From positions 3,658,001 to 3,722,000 of the forward strand of contig NZ_CP079925.1 of NCBI RefSeq assembly GCF_019355935.1: a stretch of 64,000 nucleotides of DNA, in the 5' to 3' direction. The notes below the pieces were generated by a model. That model did not search any database. It saw only the letters and a list, made by a program, of their open reading frames with translations, and had not been told where the DNA came from. Shown one piece after another: positions 53,384-63,055 of this stretch; the first letter of the stretch is position 1; every line of letters begins with the position of its first letter. This DNA comes from Comamonas sp. Y33R10-2 (GTDB lineage: Bacteria; Pseudomonadota; Gammaproteobacteria; Burkholderiales; Burkholderiaceae_C). Position numbers and translations under genes: made by a program.

Positions 53384-54280
53384 ATGCTTAGCTATAGGCA
53401 ACTAGAGCACTTTGTGACCGTGGCTCAAGAGCTGCATTTTTCTCGCGCTGCAGACAAGTTGGGCGTGGCCCAGTCCGCCGTTAGCGTTCAGGTGCAGCAG
53501 CTAGAGCAGCAACTCGGTGTGCGCCTGCTGCAGCGCAACAAGCGCAAGCCCATCACGCTGACCGATGCAGGCGAGCTGCTGTATGAAGAGGCCATAATCG
53601 TGCTGCGCCACATGGAGCGGGCGCAGCAAATTGGTCAGCTGGCGGCGCAGGGCATGAGTGGTTACGTCAAGCTGGGCTATATCTCATCGGCCGTTACCTC
53701 GGGCATGCTAGCGCGGGTGCTGACCGCGTTCAGGCCCGGCCATGAGCAAGTGCATATGCAGGTGCTGGCAATGGAAACCCCGCGCCAATTGCAGGCGCTA
53801 CAGCTGGGCGAGATTGATGCGGGGCTGCTGCGCCCACGCCGCCGCTACCCTGAGGGCGTAAAAGCCGTGATCGTGCACAGCGAACCTTTTATGGTGGCCA
53901 TGGCTGAGAACCACCCGCTGGCGCGCAATGACAGCATCAGCGCCGCCGATTTGCGCGGCCAAACCTTTATTGCGCCGCAGTTTGTCAATGAAAGCGAAGG
54001 CTTTGCCGATGTGCTGGCCCGCTTGGCAGACGCAGCAGGCTTCTCAGCTCGTGAGGCTTACCGCGTTAATGACTTTGTGACCGCCACCAGTTTGGCTGCA
54101 GCAGGCTACGGAATTGTGGTGTTGCCAGAGTCAAACCGCCTGATTAATCAGCCCGGCGTTGTCTTCAGGCCGCTGCGCGACTTCAAAGAGCAGGTGCACA
54201 TGGCACTGGCCTACCGCGAGCGGGAAAACTCACCGGCTGTGCGCGCCTTTTTGGCCGTAGCTAAGGCTTGCATTGAGTAA
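53384..54280 (+). CDS. LysR family regulator, divergent from glaH
   Basis: 298 aa. HTH at the N-terminus (LHFSRAADKLGVAQSAVSVQVQQLEQQLGVRLLQRN) and the effector-binding domain from about residue 90. It is divergent from the glaH-oxidase unit, the classic place for its regulator, with the shared control region 53275-53383. Autoregulation and glutarate (or 2-hydroxyglutarate) response are expected but not shown. Confidence 0.92.
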   Translation: MLSYRQLEHFVTVAQELHFSRAADKLGVAQSAVSVQVQQLEQQLGVRLLQRNKRKPITLTDAGELLYEEAIIVLRHMERAQQIGQLAAQGMSGYVKLGYISSAVTSGMLARVLTAFRPGHEQVHMQVLAMETPRQLQALQLGEIDAGLLRPRRRYPEGVKAVIVHSEPFMVAMAENHPLARNDSISAADLRGQTFIAPQFVNESEGFADVLARLADAAGFSAREAYRVNDFVTATSLAAAGYGIVVLPESNRLINQPGVVFRPLRDFKEQVHMALAYRERENSPAVRAFLAVAKACIE

Positions 54281-54715
54281 GCGCAGTGCGCTGCGGCAAA
54301 GCGACGGGCTTTCTCTGTGGAAATAGTTGCAGCTCGCCACTTACAGTCTGAATTGGCGAGACAATAGCGGCTCGTGTCTGCGCGCTCTGCCGCGCAGACT
54401 GTCCCATTCGCTATCCCGTCGAGGTAGTCCCATGAAGAGCGTCACTTCTAAAATACGCAGACAAATCAACCACCTGTGCGTGGGCGATGATCTCTGCATC
54501 CGATTTGTCTTTCAAGCTGCCGCTGCGCCACCCTCTGCTGGCCGCGCCGCATAACCACCTCACGTTCAAACCCCGCTTCTGTTCGTGAGGTGTGCATGGC
54601 TTTTGCACTACCGCTTGTTCGCCCTTATGGCGCGGCACCTGCTGTTTTCCCTCTGGTGCGTGCTTTGGCGCGACTACTTGCCGCTTTGTGCAGCCATTTC
54701 CCAGCTCCGAACGCT
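54281..54715. other. Intergenic with a 9-bp dyad; no firm gene
   Basis: A short frame at 54432-54554 (40 aa from MKSVTSKIRR) lacks support. CACCTCACG (54556-54564) and CGTGAGGTG (54584-54592) form a perfect hairpin with a 19-nt loop in the leader of the BMP gene, a possible control element. Confidence 0.35.
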
Positions 54716-55819
54716 ATGAGTTACATCATGATGTTCAAAACCATTCGTCGCATTCCCCTGCTTACCACCACGCTGCTGCTAGCTTCCAGTATCGGTATGG
54801 CCGCCGCCGCGCAGCCGCTCAAAGCCGCCTTTGTCTACGTCACCCCCGTACTGGATGCCGGCTGGACGCGCCAGCACGAAGACGGGCGCAAAGCCATGCA
54901 GGCCGCGCTGGGGGCGCAGGTGCAGACCACGGCCGTCGATAACGTGGCCGAAGGCGCAGATGCCGAGCGCGTGCTGCGCGACTTGGCCGCCAGCGGCAAC
55001 AAACTGATCTTTACCACCAGCTTTGGCTATATGGAGCCCACGATCAAGGTGGCCAAAGACTTTCCGGATGTGAAGTTTGAGAACCTCACCGGCTACAAGC
55101 GCACCGCTAATGTGGCCACGGCCAATGCGCGGCATTACGAGGGGCGCTATCTCTCGGGCATTGCCGCCGCACGAGCGAGCAAGACCGGCGTGGCGGGTTT
55201 TGTGGCGGGCTTTCCCATTCCTGAAGTGCTGCAGGGCATCAATGCCTTTGCTTTGGGCATGCGCAGTATCAACCCCAAGGCGCAGGTGCGCGTGATTTGG
55301 CTCAACAACTGGTTTGACCCACCACGCGAGCGCGAGGCGGCGATGACGCTGTTCAACCAAGATGTGGATGTGGTGGCGTTTCAGGTCGCATCCACTGCTG
55401 TGATGCAGGCCGCGCAGGAGCGCGGCAAGATGGCGATTGCCTTTCATACCGACATGCGCAAGGTGGCGCCCGATGCGCAGTTGCTGGCCGTGACCCACCG
55501 CTGGGGCAAGTATTACGATCAGCGCGCCAAGGCGGTGCTGGACGGCAGCTGGAAGAGTCAGGACTTCTGGGGTGGCGTCAAAGACGAGATGGTGGGCGTG
55601 GAAGGCTTTGGCCCCAAGCTCAGCCAATCTGTGCGCGATGAGGTGCTGATGCGTGAAAAACAAATGGCCAAGGGCCAGCTTTTGCCTTTTGCCGCAGGCA
55701 AGCAGCCGGTGCGCGACAACGCTGGCGCTGTGCGAATCCCTGCGGGAACATCATTGACCGATGCGCAGATTCTGGACATGAATTGGCTGGCTGAGGGTGT
55801 GATTGGGAAAATGCCCTAA
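54716..55819 (+). CDS. BMP family substrate-binding protein 3, diverged
   Basis: 367 aa from the ATG at 54716; starts at 54728 or 54731 are also possible, and the frame is open to 54590. The signal peptide (LTTTLLLASSIGMAAAAQ) has no lipobox, so unlike the two other BMP proteins it is a free periplasmic protein. The BMP domain keeps DAERVLRDLAASGNKLIFTTSFGYM. It has no adjacent ABC genes and could use the permeases 10 kb upstream. Confidence 0.85.
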   Translation: MSYIMMFKTIRRIPLLTTTLLLASSIGMAAAAQPLKAAFVYVTPVLDAGWTRQHEDGRKAMQAALGAQVQTTAVDNVAEGADAERVLRDLAASGNKLIFTTSFGYMEPTIKVAKDFPDVKFENLTGYKRTANVATANARHYEGRYLSGIAAARASKTGVAGFVAGFPIPEVLQGINAFALGMRSINPKAQVRVIWLNNWFDPPREREAAMTLFNQDVDVVAFQVASTAVMQAAQERGKMAIAFHTDMRKVAPDAQLLAVTHRWGKYYDQRAKAVLDGSWKSQDFWGGVKDEMVGVEGFGPKLSQSVRDEVLMREKQMAKGQLLPFAAGKQPVRDNAGAVRIPAGTSLTDAQILDMNWLAEGVIGKMP

Positions 55820-55844
55820 GGGTAGCCATAGATGTTGAGCGCGA

Positions 55845-56792
55845 TCAGCGTTGCTGTTCTGGAGCGCTTTGCGGAGCTCTTTCTGGCGTGTTTTCCGCTA
55901 ATCGCATGTCGCTGTGCGAAAAGTCTTGAACCAAAAAGTCCAGCAGGGCTCGCATCAGCGGCGATTGGTGCTCTTTAGAGGTATAGACCGCGTGAATGCC
56001 CAGCTCCCGGGGCAAGGCCCCGGGCAGCAGCACTTCAAGAGCACCGCTGGCAACATGGGGCGCCGCTGCATACCAAGGCTGCAGACTGATGCCAATGCCC
56101 GCCAGCGTGGCTTTAAGCAGGGCCGTGCTGTCATTGGCGCTGAGGTTGCCGCGCACGGGAATATCGGTGCTGACACCTGCTTGTGCGAACTGCCACTGGC
56201 TGCGGCCAAAGTAGGCAAAGCTCAGGCAGTTGTGCCCGCTGAGATCAGCCACCATGAGTGGCCGACCATAGCGCTGCAGATACGCAGGCGCTGCGCACAC
56301 CACGGAGCGGCAAAGCCCCAGAGGCCGGGCAAAGAGTGTGGGGTCTAGCTCGTTGGAGATGCGGATCGACAGGTCAATGCGCTCCTCCACCAGATCGACG
56401 GTTTTCTCTGTCGTTTGCAGATCGATATGAGCCTGCGGGTACAAGGCTAAAAAGCGCCCCAGCATCTCAACCAAAACCGCTTGCGCGAGCGATTGTGAGC
56501 AGGCGACGCGAAGCTGGCCGCTGAGCTGCGTGGGCGAGCCATTGGCAGGCTGAGCCAGTTGCTGCGAGAGAGCTAGCAGCGCTTGGCTTTGCTCCAGCAC
56601 GCGCTCTCCTGCTGCCGTCAATCCAATGCGGCGGGTGTTGCGATGAAACAAGCGCGTACCGACCCATTGCTCCATTTCAGCCAAGTAGCGGCTGGCCATG
56701 CTGCGTGACATATCCAGCGCATCTGCCGCAGCCGTCAGGCTGCCGCGCTGGGCGATGGTGACAAAAACCTGGGCGGCAGTAATACGGTCCAT
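55845..56792 (-). CDS. LysR family regulator, AaeR-like
   Basis: 315 aa. HTH (RGSLTAAADALDMSRSMASRYLAEMEQWVGTRLFHRNTRR) and the effector domain from about residue 90; the tail (295-315) is Glu/Pro-rich. It is divergent from the metallo-beta-lactamase-fold gene and the two share a 123-bp region with three GATC-containing patches. It may regulate that gene. Confidence 0.9.
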   Translation of the reverse strand: MDRITAAQVFVTIAQRGSLTAAADALDMSRSMASRYLAEMEQWVGTRLFHRNTRRIGLTAAGERVLEQSQALLALSQQLAQPANGSPTQLSGQLRVACSQSLAQAVLVEMLGRFLALYPQAHIDLQTTEKTVDLVEERIDLSIRISNELDPTLFARPLGLCRSVVCAAPAYLQRYGRPLMVADLSGHNCLSFAYFGRSQWQFAQAGVSTDIPVRGNLSANDSTALLKATLAGIGISLQPWYAAAPHVASGALEVLLPGALPRELGIHAVYTSKEHQSPLMRALLDFLVQDFSHSDMRLAENTPERAPQSAPEQQR

Positions 56793-56915
56793 AGCGTTAT
56801 CTGGTCGATCTGTGCAACAAACTGTTGATCATTGTGCTGTTTATTGATCGAGTCTGAATGACTAAGCTGTGGTTTTACCGCGCAAATCATTCATCTTTTT
56901 TCAGGAGATCACACC

Positions 56916-57806
56916 ATGAACCGTCGTCAAACCTTGGCCGTCTCGGGCCTGATGGCCATCACCAGCTTGCTGGGTACCAGCGTGGCGCAAGCCAAGGGCG
57001 CTGCCCTTGAGGTGCAGACCTATAACCCGGGCAGCCAGTCGGTGTTCCCGGTGTCTGCCTCGCTCATTAGCGGGCCTAAAGAGGTGGTGCTGGTTGATGC
57101 CCAGTTTCAGCGCAACGATGCACAGGCGCTGGTTGAGCAGATCAAGCGCAGCGGCAAGGCTTTGAAGATGGTGTTCATCACCCGGGCTGACCCGGACTAT
57201 TACTTTGGGCTGGACACGATACAGGCGGCCTTTCCCCATGTCGCCATCGTTGCAACACAGCAGACGGTCGATGCAATTGAAAAGCAAATGCAGGGCAAGC
57301 TGGCCTATTGGGGCCCAATTTTGAAAGACAACGCCCCACAAAAGCTGGTGCTCCCCACGGCGTGGAAGGCTGAGCACTTCACGGTGGACGGCCAGCGCGT
57401 GGACATCAAGGGCTATGCAGCGAAGGGCGCTCCGGGTTATTTGTGGGTGCCATCCACTAAGGTGGTTTTGGGTGGCGTGGCTGTGTCTAGCGGCATTCAT
57501 CTTTGGATGGCTGATGCACAGACCCCGGCAGCGCGCGCTGCATGGGTGCGCAATTTGGATACCATCACGCAGCTGCACCCAACCAAGGTCGTACCCGGTC
57601 ACTATCTGGGCGATGTGCCTGAGGGTGTGGAGGCGGTGCGCTTTAGCAAAAGCTATATCCAGAACTTTAAAAAACAGTCTGCCAAGGCTGAAAACGCCGC
57701 CGCTTTGGTGCAAGCCATGCAAAGCGAATACCCGGCATTGGCAGGCGCTGAGTCGCTGAATCTGTCGGCCAAGGTGTTTAAGGGCGAGATGAAGTGGCCG
57801 CAGTAA
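56916..57806 (+). CDS. Metallo-beta-lactamase-fold protein with degenerate metal site
   Basis: 296 aa with a cleavable signal (ends SVAQAK, residues 1-27), so it is periplasmic. The fold elements of the MBL superfamily (VVLVDAQF, LKMVFIT, VLGGVAVSSGIHLWMAD, KVVPGHYLGD) are present. The normal metal motif T-H-x-H-x-D-H is TRADPDYYFG (near 89-98) here, losing all three metal-binding His and leaving the Asp, while the later GH is kept. It is either inactive as a hydrolase or has a changed site. The gene is divergent from a LysR gene and otherwise intact. Confidence 0.85.
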   Translation: MNRRQTLAVSGLMAITSLLGTSVAQAKGAALEVQTYNPGSQSVFPVSASLISGPKEVVLVDAQFQRNDAQALVEQIKRSGKALKMVFITRADPDYYFGLDTIQAAFPHVAIVATQQTVDAIEKQMQGKLAYWGPILKDNAPQKLVLPTAWKAEHFTVDGQRVDIKGYAAKGAPGYLWVPSTKVVLGGVAVSSGIHLWMADAQTPAARAAWVRNLDTITQLHPTKVVPGHYLGDVPEGVEAVRFSKSYIQNFKKQSAKAENAAALVQAMQSEYPALAGAESLNLSAKVFKGEMKWPQ

Positions 57807-57855
57807 TTCTTGGGGCAGCGCCCGCCCGAGATTGAAGAATGGAGAATGTGCAAAA

Positions 57856-57925
57856 AAGCTAAAGATGCTTCAAAAATGATAGCTTTTAGTCCTTGCAAAT
57901 TAATGGCTAGATTCGTTTTTTGATC
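57856..57925. repeat. Intergenic repeat copy
   Basis: AAAAATGATAGCTTTTAGTCC and TGGCTAGATTCGTTTTTTG, the intergenic family, before the guanine deaminase gene. Confidence 0.5.
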
Positions 57926-58058
57926 ATTTTTCGGCCGTAAAGAGCGGACCAGCAGGTTCCGTTTTACGAACTGGCTTGGCGATTTTTTGCCAATTCATAT
58001 AGCTCATATAACTACAGCGATGTACTGCGCTTTGGCGAGGCCGCTTAAGCTCAAGCCT

Positions 58059-59351
58059 ATGAAAATCTACCGTAGTGCTTTGCTGCGCTTTGCTGATAAC
58101 GGCCAAGCGGTTTATGACTCCGACGCTTTGCTGGCTGTGGCTGCCGATGCAGCAGGCGTGCAGCGCGTCGTGGCGGCAGGCAGCTGGCAGGCGCTGGCTG
58201 ATCAATATGTTCATCGCGAAGGGGCGGAACTCATCCAGCTGCCCGGCAAGCTGCTGGCGCCGGGTTTTGTGGATATGCACATCCACTACCCGCAAACCGA
58301 TGTGATTGGCGCACCGGCTGCGGGTCTGCTGCCTTGGCTGGAGAACTACACCTTTCCGCATGAGTCGCGTTTTCATGACCGCGAGTATGCCGATGCAGTG
58401 GCCGAATTCTTCATGGATGAGCTGCTGCGCAATGGCGTGACCACGGCGCTGGCCTTTGCCACATCGCACCCTGCTTCGGTCGATGCCATCATGACCTCGG
58501 CCCAAAAGCGCAGCATGCGAATGATTGCCGGCAAGGTCATGCAAGACCGCAACAGCCCCGATGGCGTGCGCGATGAGACTGAGCAAAGCCTCATAGATAC
58601 AGAAACCCTGATTCAGCGCTGGCATGGCGTGGATAGGTTGGGTTACGCCATCACCCCGCGCTTTGCGCCCACCAGCACGCCCGAGCAGTTACGTGGTGCG
58701 GGTGAGCTGGCGGCTAAGTATTCAGATGTCTGGATTCAATCCCATGTCGCTGAGAATTTGGACGAAATCGCCTGGGTTAAAGAGCTGTTCCCGGCAGCGC
58801 GCAGCTATTTGGCTGTGTACGACGACTTTGGTTTGATGCGCGAGAGGGCGGTGTATGCGCACAGCATCTGGCTCGATGAGACCGATCGCCAATTGATGCG
58901 CGATACGCGCTCGTCGGTGGCCGTGAGCCCGACCAGCAATCTGTTCCTGTCCAGCGGCTACTTTGATTACCTCAAGGCCGACGCGTCAAACATGCTCTAT
59001 GGGCTGGCCAGCGATGTGGGCGGCGGCATGAGCTTTTCGCCGTTTCGCACTATGCAGGCGGCTTATGTGGTGGGGCGTGAAAGCCATGCCAAACAGGGCC
59101 AGAGCTTGTCGCCGCAAAACCTGTGGTGGCAGCACACAGCGGGCGCAGCGCGGGCGCTGGGCTTGCCGGGTATGGTGGGTAATTTGCAGCCGGGCTGCGA
59201 GGCCGATTTTGTTGTCATCAACCCCGCTTGCACGCCTTTGCTGGCGCGCAAGACCGCGCAGGCGGGAAATCTCGATGAGCTGCTGTTTGCCATGATCATT
59301 TTGGGAGATGACCGCTTGATTGAGCAAACCATTGTTTCTCAAGCAAAATAG
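58059..59351 (+). CDS. guaD: Guanine deaminase
   Basis: 430 aa from the ATG at 58059 (MKIYRSALLRF); the frame is open further to 57987. Zinc ligands H74-x-H76 in GFVDMHIHYPQ, then the HEs in IQSHVAE, AHSIWL and the final D in SDVGGG region. It deaminates guanine to xanthine, feeding xanthine dehydrogenase and urate hydroxylase. It is single but functionally linked with the purine cluster. Confidence 0.93.
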   Translation: MKIYRSALLRFADNGQAVYDSDALLAVAADAAGVQRVVAAGSWQALADQYVHREGAELIQLPGKLLAPGFVDMHIHYPQTDVIGAPAAGLLPWLENYTFPHESRFHDREYADAVAEFFMDELLRNGVTTALAFATSHPASVDAIMTSAQKRSMRMIAGKVMQDRNSPDGVRDETEQSLIDTETLIQRWHGVDRLGYAITPRFAPTSTPEQLRGAGELAAKYSDVWIQSHVAENLDEIAWVKELFPAARSYLAVYDDFGLMRERAVYAHSIWLDETDRQLMRDTRSSVAVSPTSNLFLSSGYFDYLKADASNMLYGLASDVGGGMSFSPFRTMQAAYVVGRESHAKQGQSLSPQNLWWQHTAGAARALGLPGMVGNLQPGCEADFVVINPACTPLLARKTAQAGNLDELLFAMIILGDDRLIEQTIVSQAK

Positions 59352-59415
59352 CACTCTTGCGCTGGTTGCATAGCCGTATAGCGCTATCAAAAAATCAAGC
59401 GAAACAGGATTAGCA

Positions 59416-59982
59416 ATGAGCATCAAGAGCGACAAATGGATCCGTCAAATGGCGGAGCAGCACGGCATGATCGAGCCCTACGAGCCCGGCCAGGTGCGCC
59501 AGGTCGACGGCAAAAAGGTCATCAGCTACGGCACATCGAGCTACGGCTACGACATCCGCTGCTCGCGTGAATTCAAGGTCTTCACCAATATTCACAGCAC
59601 CGTGGTCGACCCCAAGAACTTCGACGAAAAAAGCTTTGTCGATATGGATGGTGACTACTGCATCATCCCGCCCAACAGCTTTGCGCTGGCCCGCACGGTG
59701 GAGTACTTCCGCATTCCCCGTGATGTGCTGACCGTGTGCCTGGGCAAGAGCACTTATGCGCGCTGCGGCATCATCGTCAACGTGACGCCGTTTGAGCCAG
59801 AGTGGGAAGGCTATGTGACGCTGGAGTTCTCCAACACCACGCCGCTGCCCGCCAAAATTTATGCGGGCGAGGGCTGCGCTCAGGTGCTGTTCTTCCAAGG
59901 TGATGAGCAGTGCGAGACCAGCTACAAGGACCGCAATGGCAAGTATCAAGGCCAGCAGGGCGTGACCTTGCCCCGCGCCTGA
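59416..59982 (+). CDS. dcd: dCTP deaminase
   Basis: 188 aa. Trimeric dUTPase-fold enzyme: [13 protein letters not shown], the catalytic Glu-bearing [15 protein letters not shown] (near 125-139) and the C-terminal [10 protein letters not shown] lid. It makes dUTP from dCTP for thymidylate synthesis. Single gene; the terminator follows. Confidence 0.95.
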   Translation: MSIKSDKWIRQMAEQHGMIEPYEPGQVRQVDGKKVISYGTSSYGYDIRCSREFKVFTNIHSTVVDPKNFDEKSFVDMDGDYCIIPPNSFALARTVEYFRIPRDVLTVCLGKSTYARCGIIVNVTPFEPEWEGYVTLEFSNTTPLPAKIYAGEGCAQVLFFQGDEQCETSYKDRNGKYQGQQGVTLPRA

Positions 59983-60008
59983 TGGCCTGAAGCCTCATTA
60001 GCCTCATT

Positions 60009-60042
60009 AAAAAAGCCCGTTATTTTTACAGCGGGCTTTTTT
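60009..60042. terminator. Bidirectional terminator between dcd and nadB
   Basis: AAAAAAGCCCG and CGGGCTTTTTT form an 11-bp stem with T-runs on both strands. Confidence 0.88.
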
Positions 60043-60057
60043 GTACTCAAGTCGAAC

Positions 60058-61617
60058 TTATGCCGTGGCCTCTTCAAGAGCGGGCCAATCTAAGTTGTAG
60101 TGCGCGCCTGCGCTGACGTGGCGCTGCAATGCTGCATCCACCATCAGGCTGCACAGCGTCAGCTGGTTGCGCACGGCGTGATCTGCAGCCCGCCACTGAG
60201 CTCTCCAAAGCACGAGCTGCTTGGCTGCGGTAATCAGGCTGTGGTTGCTGCGCACAATACCCACGTTTTGTTGCATGAGCTGCTGCAGAGATTGCTGCAT
60301 CTCCAATGGCGTAATAGGGCTCAAGCCTTTAGGCTCATTGCGTTTGCTGCTATGAATGATGCAGTGCTTGGGCAAGGGCTGCGCTGCCATCGCATGCGCT
60401 GCAGCGCGGCCCATGACCACGCATTCCAGCAGAGAGTTGCTGGCCAGTCGGTTGGCGCCATGCAAGCCGGTGCGGGCCACCTCGCCAATTGCCCAGAGCC
60501 CAGCCATGCTGGTGCGCCCATTCACATAGGCCTGTACGCCGCCGCAGGTGTAGTGGGCGCAGGGCGCCACAGGAATCGCTTGGGTGGCAATGTCTATGCC
60601 ATGTGCGGCGCACAGGGCCATTACACCGGGGAAATGGTGCGCCAGCCACTCACGACTTTGGTGGGTGATGTCTAGCAGCACATAGGGCAGATGCCGCTCG
60701 CGCATTTCTGCATCAATAGCGCGAGATACGATATCGCGCGGAGCTAGCTCGGCTCTAGGGTCGTGGCGCAGCATGAAGCGCTCGCCGGGATTGCCATCTT
60801 TTTTGGGCAAGTAAAGCAGCGCACCTTCGCCGCGCAGGGCTTCGGATATCAAGCCCACCGCTTTGCCGTGGATATGCAGCGCCGTGGGGTGGAACTGCAT
60901 GAACTCTAAATCACGCACCGCGCAGCCTGCGCGCCAAGCCATGGCAATACCGTCGCCAGTGGCGCAGGTGGGCGTGGTGGTGCTCGCGTAAATCTGCCCC
61001 ATACCGCCTGTGGCTAAAGCGGTGTGGCTCGCGCGTAGCTGCTGCACGCGCCCATCGGCATGGCGCACGGCGGCGCCTATGCAGCGCTGCTGCGCGTCTT
61101 GTAGCAAGTCGGTGGCGGTGCAGTGTTCCAGCAGTGTGATGTGCTTGCGCAGCTTGCAGGCCTGCAGCAAACGTTGGTGCACGGCGTGGCCGGTGCGATC
61201 TGCCGCATGTGCAATGCGCCGGGCGCTATGGCCGCCTTCGCGGGTTAGGTGCAACTTGTGCAATTGACCATTGACTTCTGTGGTGAAGGGCACGTCGTGG
61301 CCCAGCAGCCATTCAATGGCGGCAGGGCCTTGCTCCAGAATGCGGCGCACGGCGGTTTCATCGCATAGGCCTGCACCGGCGGTGAGCGTGTCTTGCACAT
61401 GTGCTTCTATGCTGTCGCTGGCATCAAGCACAGCGGCAATGCCGCCTTGAGCCCAGGCGCTGGCACATTCATGGGCAGCGCCTTTGCTCAGCAGTGTGAT
61501 GCGCAGCGTGGGCGGAAGGCTGAGCGCCAGCGTCATGCCGGCCAGCCCGCAGCCGATGATGAGCACATCGCTGTCAGTGTCAGTGACTTTGTCGGTGACT
61601 GTTTGGGAGTGAGGCAT
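60058..61617 (-). CDS. nadB: L-aspartate oxidase
   Basis: 519 aa from the ATG at 61617 (the frame is open to 61749, but those codons overlap the nadA end and do not match the family). FAD motif IIGCGLAGM (20-28), HSARRIAHAADRTGHAVHQ near 145, and the C-terminal helical domain. It oxidises aspartate to iminoaspartate in NAD synthesis. Downstream of nadA by 11 bp on the same strand. Confidence 0.94.
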   Translation of the reverse strand: MPHSQTVTDKVTDTDSDVLIIGCGLAGMTLALSLPPTLRITLLSKGAAHECASAWAQGGIAAVLDASDSIEAHVQDTLTAGAGLCDETAVRRILEQGPAAIEWLLGHDVPFTTEVNGQLHKLHLTREGGHSARRIAHAADRTGHAVHQRLLQACKLRKHITLLEHCTATDLLQDAQQRCIGAAVRHADGRVQQLRASHTALATGGMGQIYASTTTPTCATGDGIAMAWRAGCAVRDLEFMQFHPTALHIHGKAVGLISEALRGEGALLYLPKKDGNPGERFMLRHDPRAELAPRDIVSRAIDAEMRERHLPYVLLDITHQSREWLAHHFPGVMALCAAHGIDIATQAIPVAPCAHYTCGGVQAYVNGRTSMAGLWAIGEVARTGLHGANRLASNSLLECVVMGRAAAHAMAAQPLPKHCIIHSSKRNEPKGLSPITPLEMQQSLQQLMQQNVGIVRSNHSLITAAKQLVLWRAQWRAADHAVRNQLTLCSLMVDAALQRHVSAGAHYNLDWPALEEATA

Positions 61618-61627
61618 GGCGGCTCCT

Positions 61628-62773
61628 TCAGGCGGGACCGAAGTTTTTGAATAGGGCGGTGTCGCGCTGCATATCGCCGCTGGCCTGCACGCGCTGGCGT
61701 TGGGCGGCGGCGAAGTCCAGCATGCGCTGTATGGGCTTGCGGGCGGCAAGCCCTAGAGTGGCATCCAATTCAATAGCGCCGCTGCTGTGCAACAAAGCCT
61801 GCTCCACGCCTTGCAAACTGTTCATCGCCATCCAGGGGCAGAAGGCGCAACTTTTGCAGCTGCCGCCTGTGCCTGCTGTGGGGGCGGCCAGAAAAATCTT
61901 GCTCGGATAGCGCTGGCGCATATCGTGAAGAATGCCTTGATCGGTGGCGACGATGAAGGTGTTGGTAGGCAACTTGCCCACGGCGGCAATCAGCTGGGTG
62001 GTGGAGCCCACCACATTCGCCAGCGCGGTGACGGCGGCCGGTGACTCGGGGTGCACCAAGATTGCGGCTTCGGGGTGGGCATCAGCCAGTGCTTGCAGCT
62101 CGTCAGCCTTGAATTCATCGTGCACCACGCAGCTGCCTTGCCACAGCAGCATGTCAGCGCCGGTCTGTTTTTGGATATGGCCGCCTAGATGGCGATCAGG
62201 TGCCCAGAGAATTTTTTCGCCGCGCGCATGAAGCTCGGCCACGATGTCTTGCCCTACCGATGAGGTAACTACCCAGTCAGCCCGTGCTTTGACGGCGGCG
62301 CTGGTGTTGGCGTAGACGACCACGGTGCGGTCGGGGTGGGCGTCGCAAAACTGGCTAAATTCGTCTGCCGGGCAGCCCAAATCGAGTGAGCAAGTGGCAT
62401 CACCATCAGGCATGAGTACGGTTTTTTCGGGGCTCAAAATTTTGGCCGTCTCGCCCATGAAACGTACGCCTGCAACTACCAAAGTCTTAGCAGGGTGCTC
62501 AGCGCCAAAGCGTGCCATCTCCAGCGAATCGCCCACGCAGCCACCGCTATCACGGGCTAAGTCTTGCAGCGCTCCATCCACGTAGTAGTGGGCGACCATG
62601 GCGGCGTTGCGCTCCTTGAGCAAAGCTTTGATGCGCTGTGCAGTTTGGCGCTGCTGCTCCAGATCTTGCTCTGGCAGCACTCTGGCCCAAGCCTGACCGA
62701 TGCTGCATTGAGCGCTGTTGTTGTGGCTGCCGCTGAGGGTGGGCTGGTCGAATTCCACAGTCTTGATTGGCAT
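61628..62773 (-). CDS. nadA: Quinolinate synthase A
   Basis: 381 aa. [4Fe-4S]-dependent enzyme: [24 protein letters not shown], the Cys in [11 protein letters not shown], and the second cluster region [14 protein letters not shown]. It condenses iminoaspartate with DHAP to quinolinate. First gene of the nadA-nadB unit. A 17-bp palindrome upstream is a likely operator. nadC is not in the window. Confidence 0.94.
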   Translation of the reverse strand: MPIKTVEFDQPTLSGSHNNSAQCSIGQAWARVLPEQDLEQQRQTAQRIKALLKERNAAMVAHYYVDGALQDLARDSGGCVGDSLEMARFGAEHPAKTLVVAGVRFMGETAKILSPEKTVLMPDGDATCSLDLGCPADEFSQFCDAHPDRTVVVYANTSAAVKARADWVVTSSVGQDIVAELHARGEKILWAPDRHLGGHIQKQTGADMLLWQGSCVVHDEFKADELQALADAHPEAAILVHPESPAAVTALANVVGSTTQLIAAVGKLPTNTFIVATDQGILHDMRQRYPSKIFLAAPTAGTGGSCKSCAFCPWMAMNSLQGVEQALLHSSGAIELDATLGLAARKPIQRMLDFAAAQRQRVQASGDMQRDTALFKNFGPA

Positions 62774-62806
62774 TGTCTCTATCCTGAATTGCGTTGTTGA
62801 ATATTT

Positions 62807-62823
62807 ATACTCAGACTGAGTAT
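62807..62823. promoter_or_regulatory. Palindromic operator candidate upstream of nadA
   Basis: ATACTCAGACTGAGTAT: two perfect 8-base half-sites around one A, 34 bp before the nadA start. The place and symmetry suit a repressor of NAD synthesis genes (NadQ or NrtR type). The regulator is not in the window. Confidence 0.6.
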
Positions 62824-63055
62824 TATTAGAACGTGTTTTTCAGAATTTGTCATCTGCTCAGCCGGCTTGGTGATGCATCAGGGAGAGTCCGTATTTCATT
62901 GAAATATGGCTGTAGTGCTTATGGATAAAGAACTAAATGCTTCCAAAGTGTGAGCAATTAGCAACGTCCTCTTTAACGTCATTTGTAAGCCTTATGGCGG
63001 GGCATGAGCACAGCGCACAATATGGCTTGTCATATTTATCTATTTTTTTGCACGC
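62824..63055. other. Intergenic, no gene seen
   Basis: 232 bp, divergent genes on both sides. No convincing open frame or dyad apart from the nad palindrome beside it. Confidence 0.4.

Noticed and set aside
54327-54554. 75-aa plus-strand frame before the third BMP gene
   Set aside because: Arg/Ser-rich, no ribosome-binding site and no similarity that I recognise; lies across the leader region.
54779-55663. 294-aa minus-strand frame over the third BMP gene
   Set aside because: Antisense shadow of a recognisable BMP protein.
56901-57722. 273-aa minus-strand frame over the MBL-fold gene
   Set aside because: Considered because the plus-strand protein is degenerate; but the plus strand has signal peptide and MBL fold, the minus frame nothing.
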